From Psychromonas sp. SP041 (GTDB taxonomy: Bacteria; Pseudomonadota; Gammaproteobacteria; Enterobacterales; Psychromonadaceae): DNA of 64,000 bases. Of this stretch, positions 7,963-17,551 are shown piece after piece. The notes beneath the pieces are model-generated. The model made no database searches. It was not told the DNA's origin and saw nothing but the letters and a program-made list of their open reading frames with translations. Made by a program: the position numbers and the translations under genes. The stretch's first letter is position 1; each line of letters starts with the position of its first letter. The stretch covers positions 1-64,000 of the forward strand of contig NZ_CBRF02000002.1 in NCBI RefSeq assembly GCF_000470315.2, in the 5' to 3' direction.

Positions 7963-8327
7963 TGTTTTGTATCCTTAAACTTTAATGTTGTTGTTGTGGC
8001 GTTTATTATCGTCAATAAGCATTACTTACAGAAGTAAGAAGACTAAATCGCCTGAAAGAGGAAGTATGTGACATCCATAATTTTTTGACTACTTATATTT
8101 TTAGTTTTACCTTTTACGATGTATTTTCTAAGAAAAAATATGAGGCTGTTATAAGAGGCAGATTCAACCTTGAAGTACATAACTGCTAAGCAGCTAACGC
8201 TACCATATACTCAGCCATATAATTGACGTGTAGTACTTTCAGGTTTCCCTTTTAATCAGCCATTTCTGAGACTGCTAATTACTGCTGTATTTCACGTTGT
8301 GTTTGAAGGTGTTATATATGCAGTGTA

Positions 8328-8488
8328 ATACCAAAAGAATTAATAAGGTGATCATTCTTGCTGGTTAAAGTCACCCCTAACTGCGTTGTGAGTTTTGAAG
8401 TGAGAACAACTATCTCCTACAACTCACGCCTTATTAGTGTTAATTTTTCCTGCGCAATCTCTAATCACTTATTTAATTCCATTGGTAT
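8328..8488 (+). mobile_element. MITE family 1, copy 1 (161 bp)
   Basis: The ends are imperfect terminal inverted repeats of about 27 bp: ATACCAAAAGAATTAATAAG at the left, and the complement of ATACCAATGGAATTAAATAA at the right. The interior carries GTTGTGAG and CAACTCACGCC. Four further copies of exactly 161 bp lie in this window. There is no transposase gene, so it must move in trans. Confidence 0.85.
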
Positions 8489-8513
8489 AAATAAATATAA
8501 GTTTACCCAAAGT

Positions 8514-8541
8514 AAAGAGGCAGTTTTACTGCCTCTTTTTT
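8514..8541. terminator. Intrinsic terminator hairpin
   Basis: AAAGAGGCAGT-TTT-ACTGCCTCTTT has a perfect 11-bp stem followed by T residues on the + strand. On the - strand it lies 33 bases past the hsp20 stop, with a weaker U-tract, and probably ends that transcript. Confidence 0.7.
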
Positions 8542-8573
8542 GTGCCCACTTTATCCTATTGATAAAAAAGCTT

Positions 8574-9074
8574 TTAAGCGACTTTGTCTTTATTTTTACT
8601 GTTATCGTTAATCACTTTTTCTTGTTTTTGGTGAGTTAAAGATTTATCAACTTGATTGATTGAAATCTTTTTAGGTTTCATGGTTTCTGGGATCTCTTTA
8701 ACCAAGTTAATATTTAACAAACCATTAGAGAGAGCTGCGCCTGTTACTTCAACATAATCTGCCAAATTGAATTTACGTTCGAAGGATTGGTGAGGGATCC
8801 CTTGGTGTAAATATTTGTGCTCTTCTTGCGTATTCTGTTTATTGCCTGAAATAGTTAATACGCCTTTTTCAACTTGAATATTTAACTCGTCTTGTGAAAA
8901 ACCTGCTACAGCAAGTGATATCGTATACTCATTTTCACCCAGTATTTCGATATTATAAGGTGGGTAACCTGATGCTTTTGTGTCTGTGCTTAACGCGTGA
9001 TCAATCAATGAGGCTAATCGATCAAAGCCAACACTATTACGGTAAAGGGGAGTTAAATCAATTGTATTCATCAT
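8574..9074 (-). CDS. ibpA: Small heat-shock protein, Hsp20/IbpA family
   Basis: A 166-residue alpha-crystallin-domain chaperone that holds unfolding proteins on the IbpA/IbpB pattern. The N-terminus (DLTPLYRNSVGFDRL) matches IbpA. The alpha-crystallin domain spans about 38-130 with AVAGFSQDELNI and the closing GLLNINL. The C-terminal tail, with PKKISIN as a likely IXI-type motif, is longer and more lysine-rich than in E. coli (137 residues). AAGGAG lies 4-5 bases before the start. A strong sigma32-like promoter lies about 80 bases upstream. It is a single gene with a terminator behind it. Confidence 0.93.
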   Translation of the reverse strand: MMNTIDLTPLYRNSVGFDRLASLIDHALSTDTKASGYPPYNIEILGENEYTISLAVAGFSQDELNIQVEKGVLTISGNKQNTQEEHKYLHQGIPHQSFERKFNLADYVEVTGAALSNGLLNINLVKEIPETMKPKKISINQVDKSLTHQKQEKVINDNSKNKDKVA

Positions 9075-9150
9075 AAGTCTCCTTGGAGTAAATAAAATAA
9101 AACAATAAGCGATGAGTCATTATCAGTGTGTCATCGCATCACACTATTAT

Positions 9151-9179
9151 ATTTAGGGGGGCTAAAAATAGTTTTCAAG
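9151..9179 (-). promoter_or_regulatory. Sigma32 (RpoH) heat-shock promoter of the hsp20 gene
   Basis: On the - strand CTTGAAA (-35, 9173-9179) is separated by 12 bases from CCCCCTAAAT (-10, 9151-9160). This is very close to the RpoH consensus CTTGAAA/CCCCATNT. It lies about 80 bases before the start codon of the small heat-shock gene. Confidence 0.85.
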
Positions 9180-9246
9180 AGTTAGTGTAAAATTTTTTTG
9201 TTTTTTTATGAAGTCTATAGAGAGATTATTCATCTCATTAGTTTGT

Positions 9247-10146
9247 TTAAAAGTATTCTTTTTTATCTGCATAAGCTTGTTTAAGGTGTTCAATTAAACG
9301 CTTCAACTTTTCAGGTAAATGTTTAGTGAAAGGGTAGATGGCATACACGCCGAGTTGTCTCGGTGTATAATCAGTTAACATACTGATTAACTTCCCTTTT
9401 TGTAGATCTTCATAAACACAACAACGAGGTACATAGACAATACCAAAACCTGCTAAGGCTGCTTTACGTAATGCCTGTGCATTATTGGTGGCTAAACTGC
9501 CGCTGATGCGAACCGTTTCCTCTATTCCACCTTTAGTGAATCGCCAGTCAAAAGATCCCTGCGCCTGATAAGTATAAGCAAGACAATTATGTGTTTTGAG
9601 CGCTTCAATGGTAGTGACATCACCATATTTATCTCTATAGCTTGGTGAGCAACATACCACCCAGTTAGATTGAATTAATGGTTTTGCTATTAAACTAGAG
9701 TCTTCCAATATTCCTGTTCGTACAGCTAAATCGAGACCTTCTTCAACGAGGTTAACGAAGTTGTTTTCAAGGCGCATATCGACACTGATATTTGGGTATT
9801 GTTGACAAAAATCAGCAATGGCCTCGGCGAGTAATAGTTCGCCAGAGATAGTCGGCACGGATAATTTGATGTGTCCGCTTAAACCTTGGCTAAAGGCTGA
9901 GACAGACGCAATCGCATCGCTGACTTGGCCTTCTATATTTTTAGCATGAACATAAAGGCTTTCACCTGCTTCGGTCAAGCTGAGACGACGCGTAGTACGA
10001 TGGATAAGTTGTACGCCAAGAGACTGCTCTAGTTTAGTAATTCTTTTACTGAGTGCTGGCGTTGATAAATCAGCTTGCAGTGCGGCTTTACTGAAAGAAC
10101 CAGTATCCGCAACATAAGCAAATAAAGTGAGATCTGCAGAATTCAA
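9247..10146 (-). CDS. LysR-family transcriptional regulator (TTG start)
   Basis: 299 residues. The winged HTH is at about 1-60 (LFAYVADTGSFSKAA, then SKRITKLEQSLGVQLIHRTTRRLSLTEAG), and the substrate-binding domain fills the rest. The only plausible start is TTG at 10146: a stop lies seven codons upstream in frame and no ATG intervenes, and NSADLTLF matches family starts. It is divergent from the FMN alpha-hydroxyacid oxidase across a 123-base gap, the usual layout for a LysR protein controlling its neighbour. The inducer is unknown, possibly a 2-hydroxyacid. Confidence 0.88.
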   Translation of the reverse strand: MNSADLTLFAYVADTGSFSKAALQADLSTPALSKRITKLEQSLGVQLIHRTTRRLSLTEAGESLYVHAKNIEGQVSDAIASVSAFSQGLSGHIKLSVPTISGELLLAEAIADFCQQYPNISVDMRLENNFVNLVEEGLDLAVRTGILEDSSLIAKPLIQSNWVVCCSPSYRDKYGDVTTIEALKTHNCLAYTYQAQGSFDWRFTKGGIEETVRISGSLATNNAQALRKAALAGFGIVYVPRCCVYEDLQKGKLISMLTDYTPRQLGVYAIYPFTKHLPEKLKRLIEHLKQAYADKKEYF

Positions 10147-10269
10147 TTTTATTACGCCGTTTTAGGAAAGAGTCTATTATTTTATGTCGTATTTATTAGA
10201 AATCAATCAAAGACTATAGTAAGTCATAAGATCGCACTCACAGATAATTAAAAGATAAGGAATATTACA

Positions 10270-11427
10270 GTGAAGCTAATGAGATTAAAGGATTGTCATA
10301 ACTTTCAAGATTTTCGTACCTTGGCTAAAAAGCGTTTACCTGGTCCTATTTTTAATTATATTGATGGTGGAGCTGATGACGAAACCACTTACAGACGTAA
10401 CACCACGGCTTTTGAAACCTGTGATTTAATACCGAGTGTATTAACAGGTGTGAAAGATGTAGATTTATCGGTCACCGTGATGGGTCAAAAACTAGCTATG
10501 CCAGTTTATTGTTCACCAACTGCATTACAACGTTTATTTCATCATCAAGGTGAAAGGGCGGTTGCCGCTGCTGCTGAAAAGTATGGCACCATGTTTGGCG
10601 TATCATCTTTGGGTACGGTAAGCATGGAAGAGATTGCGAAACAAACCAATACTCCTCAGGTTTATCAATTTTACTTTCATAAAGACCGTGAATTAAACAA
10701 AGTGATGATGGAGCGCGCAAAAGCGGCTGGCGTGCAAGTGATGATGTTAACGGTTGACTCAATTACGGGGGGGAATCGTGAGCGTGACCTACGTACGGGC
10801 TTTTCAATTCCATTTCGTTTAAACCTAAGTGGTCTGTTGCAATTTGTGCTTAAACCGATGTGGGGCATTAATTATGTTACCCACGAACCTTTTAGTTTAC
10901 CGCAGCTCGAAGAGCATGTGGACATGGGGAAAGGCGCGACATCAATCGGCGATTACTTTACGAATATGTTGGATCCCTCAATGAACTGGGATGATGTGGC
11001 GGAGATGGTTAAATTTTGGGATGGCCAATTTTGTTTAAAAGGCATTATGAGCCGAGAAGACGCGAGAAAAGCCGTTGAAATTGGTTGTACGGGTATCATT
11101 ATCTCTAATCATGGTGGACGTCAATTAGACGGTTCACGCAGTTCTTTTGATCAATTAGCTGAAATAGTGGCAGAAGTCGGTGACGAAATAGATGTTATTT
11201 TTGATAGTGGCATACAGCGTGGTACGCATGTATTAAAAGCATTATCGTTAGGTGCAAAAGCGGTAGGTATTGGCCGGATGTATTTGTATCCGCTTGCTGC
11301 AGCAGGTCAACCGGGTGTAGAAAGGGCATTGGGTTTAATGCGTGCCGAGTTGGAGCGTGATATGAAGTTGATGGGTAAAACGTCTATCGATCAGTTATCG
11401 AGTGATAATTTACGTTTTCGACCTTAA
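10270..11427 (+). CDS. FMN-dependent alpha-hydroxyacid oxidase/dehydrogenase (LldD family)
   Basis: 385 residues. It oxidises L-lactate or a related 2-hydroxyacid to the keto acid using FMN. It shows the family start (FNYIDGGADDETTYRRN), the FMN-site PTALQRL, the catalytic SNHGGRQLDG (active-site His) and DSGIQRGTHVLKAL...GIGRMYLY. The start is GTG at 10270 with AAGGA 8 bases upstream; an ATG three codons later is possible. The usual lldP permease is missing, so the substrate (lactate, mandelate, glycolate) stays open. It is probably regulated by the divergent LysR protein. A terminator follows. Confidence 0.9.
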   Translation: MKLMRLKDCHNFQDFRTLAKKRLPGPIFNYIDGGADDETTYRRNTTAFETCDLIPSVLTGVKDVDLSVTVMGQKLAMPVYCSPTALQRLFHHQGERAVAAAAEKYGTMFGVSSLGTVSMEEIAKQTNTPQVYQFYFHKDRELNKVMMERAKAAGVQVMMLTVDSITGGNRERDLRTGFSIPFRLNLSGLLQFVLKPMWGINYVTHEPFSLPQLEEHVDMGKGATSIGDYFTNMLDPSMNWDDVAEMVKFWDGQFCLKGIMSREDARKAVEIGCTGIIISNHGGRQLDGSRSSFDQLAEIVAEVGDEIDVIFDSGIQRGTHVLKALSLGAKAVGIGRMYLYPLAAAGQPGVERALGLMRAELERDMKLMGKTSIDQLSSDNLRFRP

Positions 11428-11489
11428 TGAAATTAGCATTAAGACTTCATCTAGGCTGAAAAGCTTAAAAGTATTTAAAACTAAAAAAG

Positions 11490-11525
11490 CCAGTGTATTG
11501 AGGTGTCCCAATACATTGGATTTTT
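11490..11525 (+). terminator. Intrinsic terminator of the hydroxyacid oxidase gene
   Basis: CCAGTGTATTG pairs with CAATACATTGG around an eight-base loop and is followed by ATTTTT. It lies 62 bases past the stop codon. Confidence 0.85.
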
Positions 11526-11548
11526 ATGTGGTAACGTTGTTCACTCAT

Positions 11549-12253
11549 TTAAAAAGCGTTTCGATTTGATAGGTAATTTTCTGCAAAGGCTGTAATTGAA
11601 TTATGGTCATATGGCTTTAGACCTCCAACTACTACCGATTTAATGCCACGTCCAATAACATTATTGCCGTCATAAATATCAAAGTGCAAAAACTCATTAG
11701 CACGTTTTGCTTCTACTTCAAGTTTACTTTCTGCTAGCTCAACATGTAATGGATTAGTTAGTGTTAAGTTATCAAATTCAAAGTTCATGCTGTTGTACAT
11801 TACTAATGGGCGAGCTGGATTGAACATCACTTGATGTTTCTTCATTAATGGCATTAACAATGTAGGAAAATTTTGACCAGAAAAAACGACATAGTTTTTA
11901 ATCAACGATTCAATCAATTGAGGATCGTGACTGGTATTGCCTGATTGTGTTATTTCTAAAACACTTTTACCTTGTTCGTTAGTAATAACAATATTACCGC
12001 CTGTTGCTACAGGAAAGTTTAATGGCACATTATCACCAACCATATTAGTAAAGGTGAAGCTCATTGATTCACTAACACCATATTCTTTTAATGCTAGCGC
12101 AAATAACAGATCGCCAGGAACACAAAATCGTTTTGAATTAGGATCGTGAATAGGGTTAAAATCTTGGCATTCTTTTTTAGCAAAAGTACTTGCTTGTTGT
12201 GCACTAATTGTAATGTTGCTGCCTTGCTGGGTGTAGTATGAATCTAATAACAT
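11549..12253 (-). CDS. DUF3581-like protein
   Basis: 234 residues, conserved in marine gammaproteobacteria (DUF3581), function unknown. The N-terminal third has AKKECQDFNPIHDP followed by GDLLFALALKEYG. The FNPIH block resembles the substrate loop of MaoC-type hot-dog hydratases, and the rest reads as strands (SFTFTNMVGD, VVVGGLKP). So a hot-dog fold is likely, but enzyme activity is not established. There is no signal peptide. It stands alone and converges on the oxidase gene across a shared terminator region. Confidence 0.75.
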   Translation of the reverse strand: MLLDSYYTQQGSNITISAQQASTFAKKECQDFNPIHDPNSKRFCVPGDLLFALALKEYGVSESMSFTFTNMVGDNVPLNFPVATGGNIVITNEQGKSVLEITQSGNTSHDPQLIESLIKNYVVFSGQNFPTLLMPLMKKHQVMFNPARPLVMYNSMNFEFDNLTLTNPLHVELAESKLEVEAKRANEFLHFDIYDGNNVIGRGIKSVVVGGLKPYDHNSITAFAENYLSNRNAF

Positions 12254-12566
12254 TTCAGCTCTCTAATATAAAAACGTATAGGGGGGGAATAAATTGTGCC
12301 AGATATAAGGTTAACCTCTCATTTTATAAAAAAATATTGCATTTTGGAATAGCAAAAGTGCAAATAATATGCAAATTAAAGCTGAAACCCCTATTTTAGA
12401 GCGTTGCGGACTGTATTAATTTAGTGGTAGATGACCCGTTTTAACTAATATGGCCGTTTATTCTTCTACAAAAGGGGCATGTTGACTCATGTGAGGGCTG
12501 CGTATCCAAGTATGTTTGGGGGTGGGCTCCAAATTCATCTTTAAAAGTACCTGAAATCACTAATAT
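12254..12566. other. Intergenic region without recognised elements
   Basis: 313 bases between two - strand genes. I see AT-rich promoter-like sequence near 12290-12370 for the DUF3581 gene and a G-rich patch (TTTGGGGGTGGG) near 12510, but no gene, hairpin or repeat. Confidence 0.5.
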
Positions 12567-13073
12567 CTATTCCCCTGCAAAATGTCTGTGAGGCTGAAAA
12601 TGCTCACCTGCTGGCCATTTCACTAAGGCGGTATGTTGTGTTTCAACGCTATGTAAAGGCATTACTTGTAAGCTACCAATACCCGGTAACCATTCTGTTG
12701 TCGTTGTATTAATTCGAATACTTTTTAAATCAGTAGGCATAAACTGATTTAGTTTAACGAAGATAAGACAACCTAGCTCACTAAAAGGTTTATGCTGGCT
12801 ATTAGGTGGATTACGTAAATAACTGCCTGCAGGGTAGTCTCCATCTTGATCTGAAAATATCCCTTCTAATACAAAAATCTCTTCGCCTTGTGGGTGAGGA
12901 TGCTTCCTAAAATAGGAGTTCGCTGCATATTCAACAATACTGGTAATATGTACTTGATCTTCTGATCTCGCTAATGGTTTACGTCGAACACCTGCCATTG
13001 GGCTATTGACCCAAGGTTGCTGTTGCGTATCAATGACCACTTTTTTATTAAAATAGAGGTTAATATTTTTCAT
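12567..13073 (-). CDS. Cupin-domain protein, ChrR-like
   Basis: 168 residues. A ChrR-type cupin with the metal-binding motif HPHPQGEEIFVLEGIFSDQDGDYPAG (His, His, Glu) at about 59-83. A partial second cupin repeat lies at the end (WPAGEHFQPHRHFAGE). The family includes the C-terminal domain of the anti-sigma factor ChrR, but the N-terminal sigma-binding domain is absent here, so this is a free-standing metal cupin of unknown substrate. No sigma-factor gene adjoins. It lies downstream of queC on the same strand, 121 bases apart. Confidence 0.8.
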   Translation of the reverse strand: MKNINLYFNKKVVIDTQQQPWVNSPMAGVRRKPLARSEDQVHITSIVEYAANSYFRKHPHPQGEEIFVLEGIFSDQDGDYPAGSYLRNPPNSQHKPFSELGCLIFVKLNQFMPTDLKSIRINTTTTEWLPGIGSLQVMPLHSVETQHTALVKWPAGEHFQPHRHFAGE

Positions 13074-13194
13074 TAGCGTTTACCTTTTATCAATGATTAC
13101 TCGGCCTTTAGCTCATTAGTATTCAGCTCGTTAGTCTCCAAGACTTACCATTGAACATTTGCTCTTTAGCTCAGCATACTCAAGTACATTTTAT

Positions 13195-13857
13195 TTAAGC
13201 TTCGTAAGCAATTGGATCTGTCATGCCATTTTTTTCGAAGGCTTGCAAACGTTCTACACAACTTCCACATTGGCCACAGGCTTGCTCACGACCGTTATAA
13301 CAGGTCCATGTTTTAGCATAATCTAAACCCATTCTAATGCCGTCTTTTAAAATACCTATTTTATCTGTTTGTAGATAAGGGGCATGGATTTCAGTTTTTT
13401 CATAGTTAGCAACAGCTGCAACATCATTCATTTTTTCAAGAAAAACCGGGCGACAATCAGGGTAAATATCATGGTCGCCAGAATGTGCACCGTAATAAAC
13501 TTGTTCTGCTTTTAATGAAACGGCATAACCAATCGCTAATGATAATAAAATCATATTACGATTTGGTACCACAGTATTAAGCATATTAGTTTCTTCGTAA
13601 TCACCTTGTGCCACTTCTATTGAGCTATCTGTTAATGATGAGCCGCCAATGATTTGATTGATTGAGGTAATATCAATCACTTTATGATGAACGCCTAGTT
13701 CTTTACATACCTGTTCTGCAACTTGGACTTCTTTAACATGGCGTTGCCCATAATCAAAAGTTAACGCATAAGGTGTTAAGCCTTCTTCAATGGCTTTGTG
13801 TAAAACAGTGTATGAGTCCATCCCACCAGAATATATAACCACTACTTTTTTGCTCAT
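13195..13857 (-). CDS. queC: 7-cyano-7-deazaguanine synthase QueC
   Basis: 220 residues. It converts 7-carboxy-7-deazaguanine to preQ0 with ATP and ammonia, in queuosine biosynthesis. The PP-loop ATP site is [15 protein letters not shown] at the N-terminus. Zinc-binding cysteines lie at the end ([18 protein letters not shown]). The length is normal. It is divergent from queE, which makes its substrate, across 180 bases that must carry both promoters. No preQ1 riboswitch pattern is evident in that gap. Confidence 0.96.
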   Translation of the reverse strand: MSKKVVVIYSGGMDSYTVLHKAIEEGLTPYALTFDYGQRHVKEVQVAEQVCKELGVHHKVIDITSINQIIGGSSLTDSSIEVAQGDYEETNMLNTVVPNRNMILLSLAIGYAVSLKAEQVYYGAHSGDHDIYPDCRPVFLEKMNDVAAVANYEKTEIHAPYLQTDKIGILKDGIRMGLDYAKTWTCYNGREQACGQCGSCVERLQAFEKNGMTDPIAYEA

Positions 13858-14037
13858 GACACTGTATTTCCTATTGTATTGCTTGATAGCGAAGTGATCT
13901 CTCGATGTTTATAAAGCCCAGTCTAATAGCTATTTAATAGTACTATTTACGTTGCTGACTTTACATCTTGCGATATCACGGGTATAAAAACAGCCCACTA
14001 AAAGAGTGAGCAAGATCAAATAAGGCATTTTACGTCA

Positions 14038-14715
14038 ATGACACAAAACTATAAAGTAAATGAACTGTTTCAAACCATTCAAGGCGAAGGTTTTTATACC
14101 GGTGTGCCTGCAATTTTTGTTCGTTTACAAGGGTGTGACGTTGGTTGTGCTTGGTGTGACACTAAGCATACGTGGGAAATTGATCCTGCTAAAAAGTCTG
14201 ATTTAATTTTATTAACAGATAAAAGCAATGAATCTGATCGTTGGGCTGATAGTTCAGCGAAAGACATTGTTGATGAAATAAAACGCTTAGGTTACAGCGC
14301 AAAGTTGATTGTGATCACTGGCGGTGAACCATGCATGTACGACCTACGAGAGTTAACTCAGGTCTTACATGAATTTGGGTTTGATATTCAATTAGAAACG
14401 AGTGGCACTTATCCTGTTCTAGTCGATGCACAAACTTGGGTTACTTTGTCACCTAAAGTGAACATGCGTGGTAAGAAGGAAGTGTTAAAAGAAGCATTGG
14501 AACGTGCTAATGAAATCAAGCATCCAGTGGGCACCGAAAAAGATATAGAGCAATTAGATGTTTTATTATCGAAAATAACATCTATTAAAGATAAAACGAT
14601 TTGCTTACAACCCATTTCTCAAAAAGCAAAAGCCACCGCGTTATGTATGAAAACATGTATTGAGCGTAATTGGCGTTTGTCAGTACAAATGCATAAGTAT
14701 TTACAGATTGATTAA
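14038..14715 (+). CDS. queE: 7-carboxy-7-deazaguanine synthase QueE
   Basis: 225 residues. A radical-SAM enzyme that contracts the pterin ring to 7-carboxy-7-deazaguanine in the queuosine pathway. The [4Fe-4S] cysteines are Cys33, Cys37 and Cys40 in GCDVGCAWCDT. The substrate region is FQTIQGEGFYTG and the SAM motif is ITGGEP. Length and motifs match the gammaproteobacterial form. The ribosome-binding site is weak (AAGG 13 bases upstream). A strong terminator follows the gene. Confidence 0.95.
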   Translation: MTQNYKVNELFQTIQGEGFYTGVPAIFVRLQGCDVGCAWCDTKHTWEIDPAKKSDLILLTDKSNESDRWADSSAKDIVDEIKRLGYSAKLIVITGGEPCMYDLRELTQVLHEFGFDIQLETSGTYPVLVDAQTWVTLSPKVNMRGKKEVLKEALERANEIKHPVGTEKDIEQLDVLLSKITSIKDKTICLQPISQKAKATALCMKTCIERNWRLSVQMHKYLQID

Positions 14716-14812
14716 GCTTTTTACTGACTCTTTCCCGTTTCAGGTTTGAAGTGAGTGATACCGTCGGTACGAGGTTTATCATGCTAATCTTTATACAATA
14801 AACGCTTTTAAT

Positions 14813-14848
14813 AGGCACGCCATTATTTAATGGCGTGCCTATTTTTTT
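14813..14848 (+). terminator. Intrinsic terminator of queE
   Basis: AGGCACGCCATTA pairs with TAATGGCGTGCCT around a very short loop, then ATTTTTTT. The stem is long and GC-rich. It lies about 100 bases past queE. Confidence 0.92.
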
Positions 14849-14894
14849 GAGTTAAGCCTTTAAGCTAAATTGGTATTAATTAAGTTTATTAAGT

Positions 14895-15755
14895 TTATTT
14901 AGTTTCTAACGCTTTATATTCAAGTTTATTGAAATGCGCTTCACTCATACCATTAGTGAATTGATTGTATACGCCAGCTTTAAAGTAGCTTAACAGGTGG
15001 CGCCAGTAATCAATATCATGTTCAACAAGACGTTTACCATCTACATCAATCACTAATTGTTTATTGCCGACAGTGATGTCAAAAGCCGTCGCTTTATTTA
15101 AAGGTGCTTTACCTAAATCATATTTCTTGTAAGCAACATCAGCTTTACACATCTCTTTATCTTTATTCTTTTTGCCAAACGACCCTTTACAAATGACCGC
15201 ATTATTTTTAACCAGTGCCCAGAAATGGCTTTTTACTGAATTAGCATCTTCTTTCCAAACAACGCGAAGTAGGGGATGTGGCACATTGTGCGTACCTTGG
15301 TTATCTAACCCTTTGTTGTGTACTTGTAGGAAAGTTATTTCATTTTGTTTTGAGTCTGAGTTTTTCATTGAACCAGTGGGATCAATCATTTCAACTTCAG
15401 CGCTTAATGTATAAAGTTTATTAGGTAAATCAGTACGGAAGTTTTTATGAACGCGTACTTCGTTACGAAGGTGATCATTTTTCATTTTGAAAACAAGTGC
15501 TTCACTCTTTTTATCAACATAAAAGTATTGGTTAACAATGCCATCAAAATTACCATCTAATGCAAAATATTCTTTGTTGCCTTTTTTACCTTCCGCATCG
15601 GAAATTTGTAACTCTGACTCTGTTAATACATGTTGGAATTGCGTGTATTTAGCCGGTTCGCCTAATGTTCCATCTTGATCAGAAAACTGAACATTTGCAG
15701 TTGCAAAAGAAGAGATTGCCATGAGTGTTGAGATAGCAAGTAGTTGTTTTTTCAT
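14895..15755 (-). CDS. Polysaccharide lyase family 7 (alginate lyase), secreted
   Basis: 286 residues with a signal peptide (1-20, ending ATA). It cleaves alginate by beta-elimination. All three PL7 catalytic blocks are present: RNEVR (97-101), QVH (144-146) and YFKAGVYNQ (about 256-264). The mature protein is a single jelly-roll catalytic domain with no carbohydrate-binding module. It stands alone, without an adjacent porin, oligoalginate lyase or kdg genes. A second PL7-like protein lies at 51.4-52.2 kb. Confidence 0.95.
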   Translation of the reverse strand: MKKQLLAISTLMAISSFATANVQFSDQDGTLGEPAKYTQFQHVLTESELQISDAEGKKGNKEYFALDGNFDGIVNQYFYVDKKSEALVFKMKNDHLRNEVRVHKNFRTDLPNKLYTLSAEVEMIDPTGSMKNSDSKQNEITFLQVHNKGLDNQGTHNVPHPLLRVVWKEDANSVKSHFWALVKNNAVICKGSFGKKNKDKEMCKADVAYKKYDLGKAPLNKATAFDITVGNKQLVIDVDGKRLVEHDIDYWRHLLSYFKAGVYNQFTNGMSEAHFNKLEYKALETK

Positions 15756-16298
15756 TAAAATAACCTTATGTGGTATTGTAGTATTTATTAAAAAATAACA
15801 TGAAGATCAATTTAATAGCGTCGATTTGGTCTGGTTTTATGGATTAGCAATTAGCTTTTTAATTGCATTGTGAGCTAGCGCACAGCCATCGTGTATAAGC
15901 TTAGAATATAGAATTAGAGCACGACTGTCATAAGGTACTACACAGTTAGATAGTCGGTCATTTACATTATAATAGTTTCCAATGTTTAGCTTAATATCTT
16001 TTATTTAATATTCTTGATTTAATATGTTTTATTTAATGTTCACTTCATTCCGGCGCCCAAGGTAGAGCGAACTGGAATATCTTTTAAAGCGATACCTTTT
16101 ACATCAAGGTTTTTTAAGCAAAATACATTCACGCCAAAATAATCTGGTGTAACGCGCTTACGGTGAAAAGGGTAGATCCCGCAGATTCAGCCACCGTCGT
16201 TCAGTTAAATTGTCAGCCATTGATTAACTCTGCTTTGCTGTTTGTTTAGGATCGTTTATGCTCAGGGTAATTCGTAAAATACTAATTAAGGAAAAGCT
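15756..16298. other. Intergenic region between divergent lyase and carboxypeptidase genes
   Basis: 543 bases. It must hold the promoters of both genes. I see no open frame, repeat family or strong hairpin. Confidence 0.5.
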
Positions 16299-17426
16299 AT
16301 GCGTATCACTGCTAATTTCGATGCAGGTAATATTGAAGTTATTAATTTAGAAGATAAAAAAGATATCCAATTGGCTATTCGTCCAGACTTTGGCGGAGAG
16401 TTTTTTCAATGGTTTAACTTTCGTATCGACGGTGAAGTAGGCGAACAATACATTCTTAATATTCTTAATGCAGGTGAAGCGTCTTATGTTGAAGGTTGGG
16501 ACAACTATCAAGCAGTGGCTTCTTATGATCGTCAGCATTGGTTTCGTCTACCAACATTCTATAAAGAGGGAAAGTTAACCATTGTTGCAGATATGGATTG
16601 TGAAACTATCCAAATTGCTTACTTTGCGCCTTACAGTTATGAACGTCATCAAGACCTGCTTGCTGCCGTACAAATGCATCCGCTAGTGAGCCTTGAGCAC
16701 TTAGGTGAAACATTAGATAAACGTGACTTAACCTTAGTCAAAATTGGCGATGGTGATGCTAATAAACGTAATATCTGGATCACTGCACGCCAGCACCCTG
16801 GTGAGACAATGGCCGAATGGTTAGTTGACGGTTTAATGCATAGCTTGTTAGACAGTGATAATGCGACAGGTAAGTTACTTTTAGATAAAGCAAATTTCTA
16901 TATCGTTCCTAACATGAACCCTGATGGCAGTGTACGTGGGCACTTACGTACTAACGCTGCAGGTGTTAACTTAAATCGTGAGTGGTTAAACCCAAGCATC
17001 GAAAAAAGCCCTGAAGTATTTCATGTGATTAATAAAATGAAAGAAACCGGTGTTGACCTCTTTTATGATGTGCATGGTGATGAAGCGTTACCTTTTGTAT
17101 TCTTAGCCGGATCACAAGGCACACCGAGTTATAACGATCGTTTGGCTACATTACGTGAACGATTCTCTGAAGTATTCAAACTCGCTAGTGCAGATTTCCA
17201 GTCTGAGTTCGGTTATGACGTTGATGCACCGGGTGAAGCGAATATGACAGTCGCGACAAACTGGGTTGCTGAGCACTTTGATTGCCTTGCTAATACATTA
17301 GAAATGCCTTTTAAAGATAATGACAATGTACCAGATCCAACAATGGGGTGGTCACCAGAGCGCTCTGTTAAATTAGGGGAAGCGTCACTAGTGGCGATGT
17401 TAGCGGTAGTTGACGACTTACGTTAG
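16299..17426 (+). CDS. M14 zinc carboxypeptidase, cytosolic (CCP/AGTPBP-like subfamily)
   Basis: 375 residues. The N-terminal beta domain (1-about 120) is characteristic of M14D-type cytosolic carboxypeptidases (DFGGEFFQWFNFRI), followed by the metallopeptidase domain. Zinc ligands are visible as ARQHPGETMAEW (HxxE, about 162-165) and DVHGDE (third His). Substrate-binding NPDGSVRGHLR and NLNREW follow, and the catalytic Glu is in NTLEMPFK. There is no signal peptide, so it acts inside the cell; bacterial substrates are unknown. The ribosome-binding site is AAGGAAA before the ATG. A bidirectional terminator follows. Confidence 0.93.
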   Translation: MRITANFDAGNIEVINLEDKKDIQLAIRPDFGGEFFQWFNFRIDGEVGEQYILNILNAGEASYVEGWDNYQAVASYDRQHWFRLPTFYKEGKLTIVADMDCETIQIAYFAPYSYERHQDLLAAVQMHPLVSLEHLGETLDKRDLTLVKIGDGDANKRNIWITARQHPGETMAEWLVDGLMHSLLDSDNATGKLLLDKANFYIVPNMNPDGSVRGHLRTNAAGVNLNREWLNPSIEKSPEVFHVINKMKETGVDLFYDVHGDEALPFVFLAGSQGTPSYNDRLATLRERFSEVFKLASADFQSEFGYDVDAPGEANMTVATNWVAEHFDCLANTLEMPFKDNDNVPDPTMGWSPERSVKLGEASLVAMLAVVDDLR

Positions 17427-17462
17427 TCAACATATATAAGTACTTTGCTATGGTCTATAAAT

Positions 17463-17501
17463 AAAAAAAGCCTAACAAATTAAATTTGTTAGGCTTTTTT
17501 T
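17463..17501. terminator. Bidirectional terminator
   Basis: AAAAAAAGCCTAACAAATT pairs with AATTTGTTAGGCTTTTTTT, giving a perfect stem flanked by A- and T-runs. It sits between the convergent carboxypeptidase and LRR-kinase genes and can serve both. Confidence 0.92.
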
Positions 17502-17551
17502 AGCTTAAGTCGTTAGTTTTATATTTAAAGAACTTTTGTGTATCAACAAAC

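Larger units (their letters stand above)
7963..8573. other. Non-coding region holding MITE copy 1
   Basis: No gene is supported. It contains the 161-bp MITE at 8328-8488 and a terminator hairpin at 8514-8541. An apparent 93-codon open frame on the + strand is mostly MITE sequence. Confidence 0.6.

Noticed and set aside
8358-8639. Recurring short open frame starting LVKxTPNCVV in the MITE copies
   Set aside because: It is the translation of the MITE interior, seen in four copies because the element is repeated. There is no ribosome-binding site, and the tails differ after the MITE end.
9075-9150. ROSE-type RNA thermometer before the small heat-shock gene
   Set aside because: The leader CTCCAAGGAG could pair in short range, but the loop is too small and no longer anti-Shine-Dalgarno stem is clear.
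13858-14037. preQ1 riboswitch between queC and queE
   Set aside because: No short GC stem followed by an A-rich tail pairing with it could be seen on either strand.
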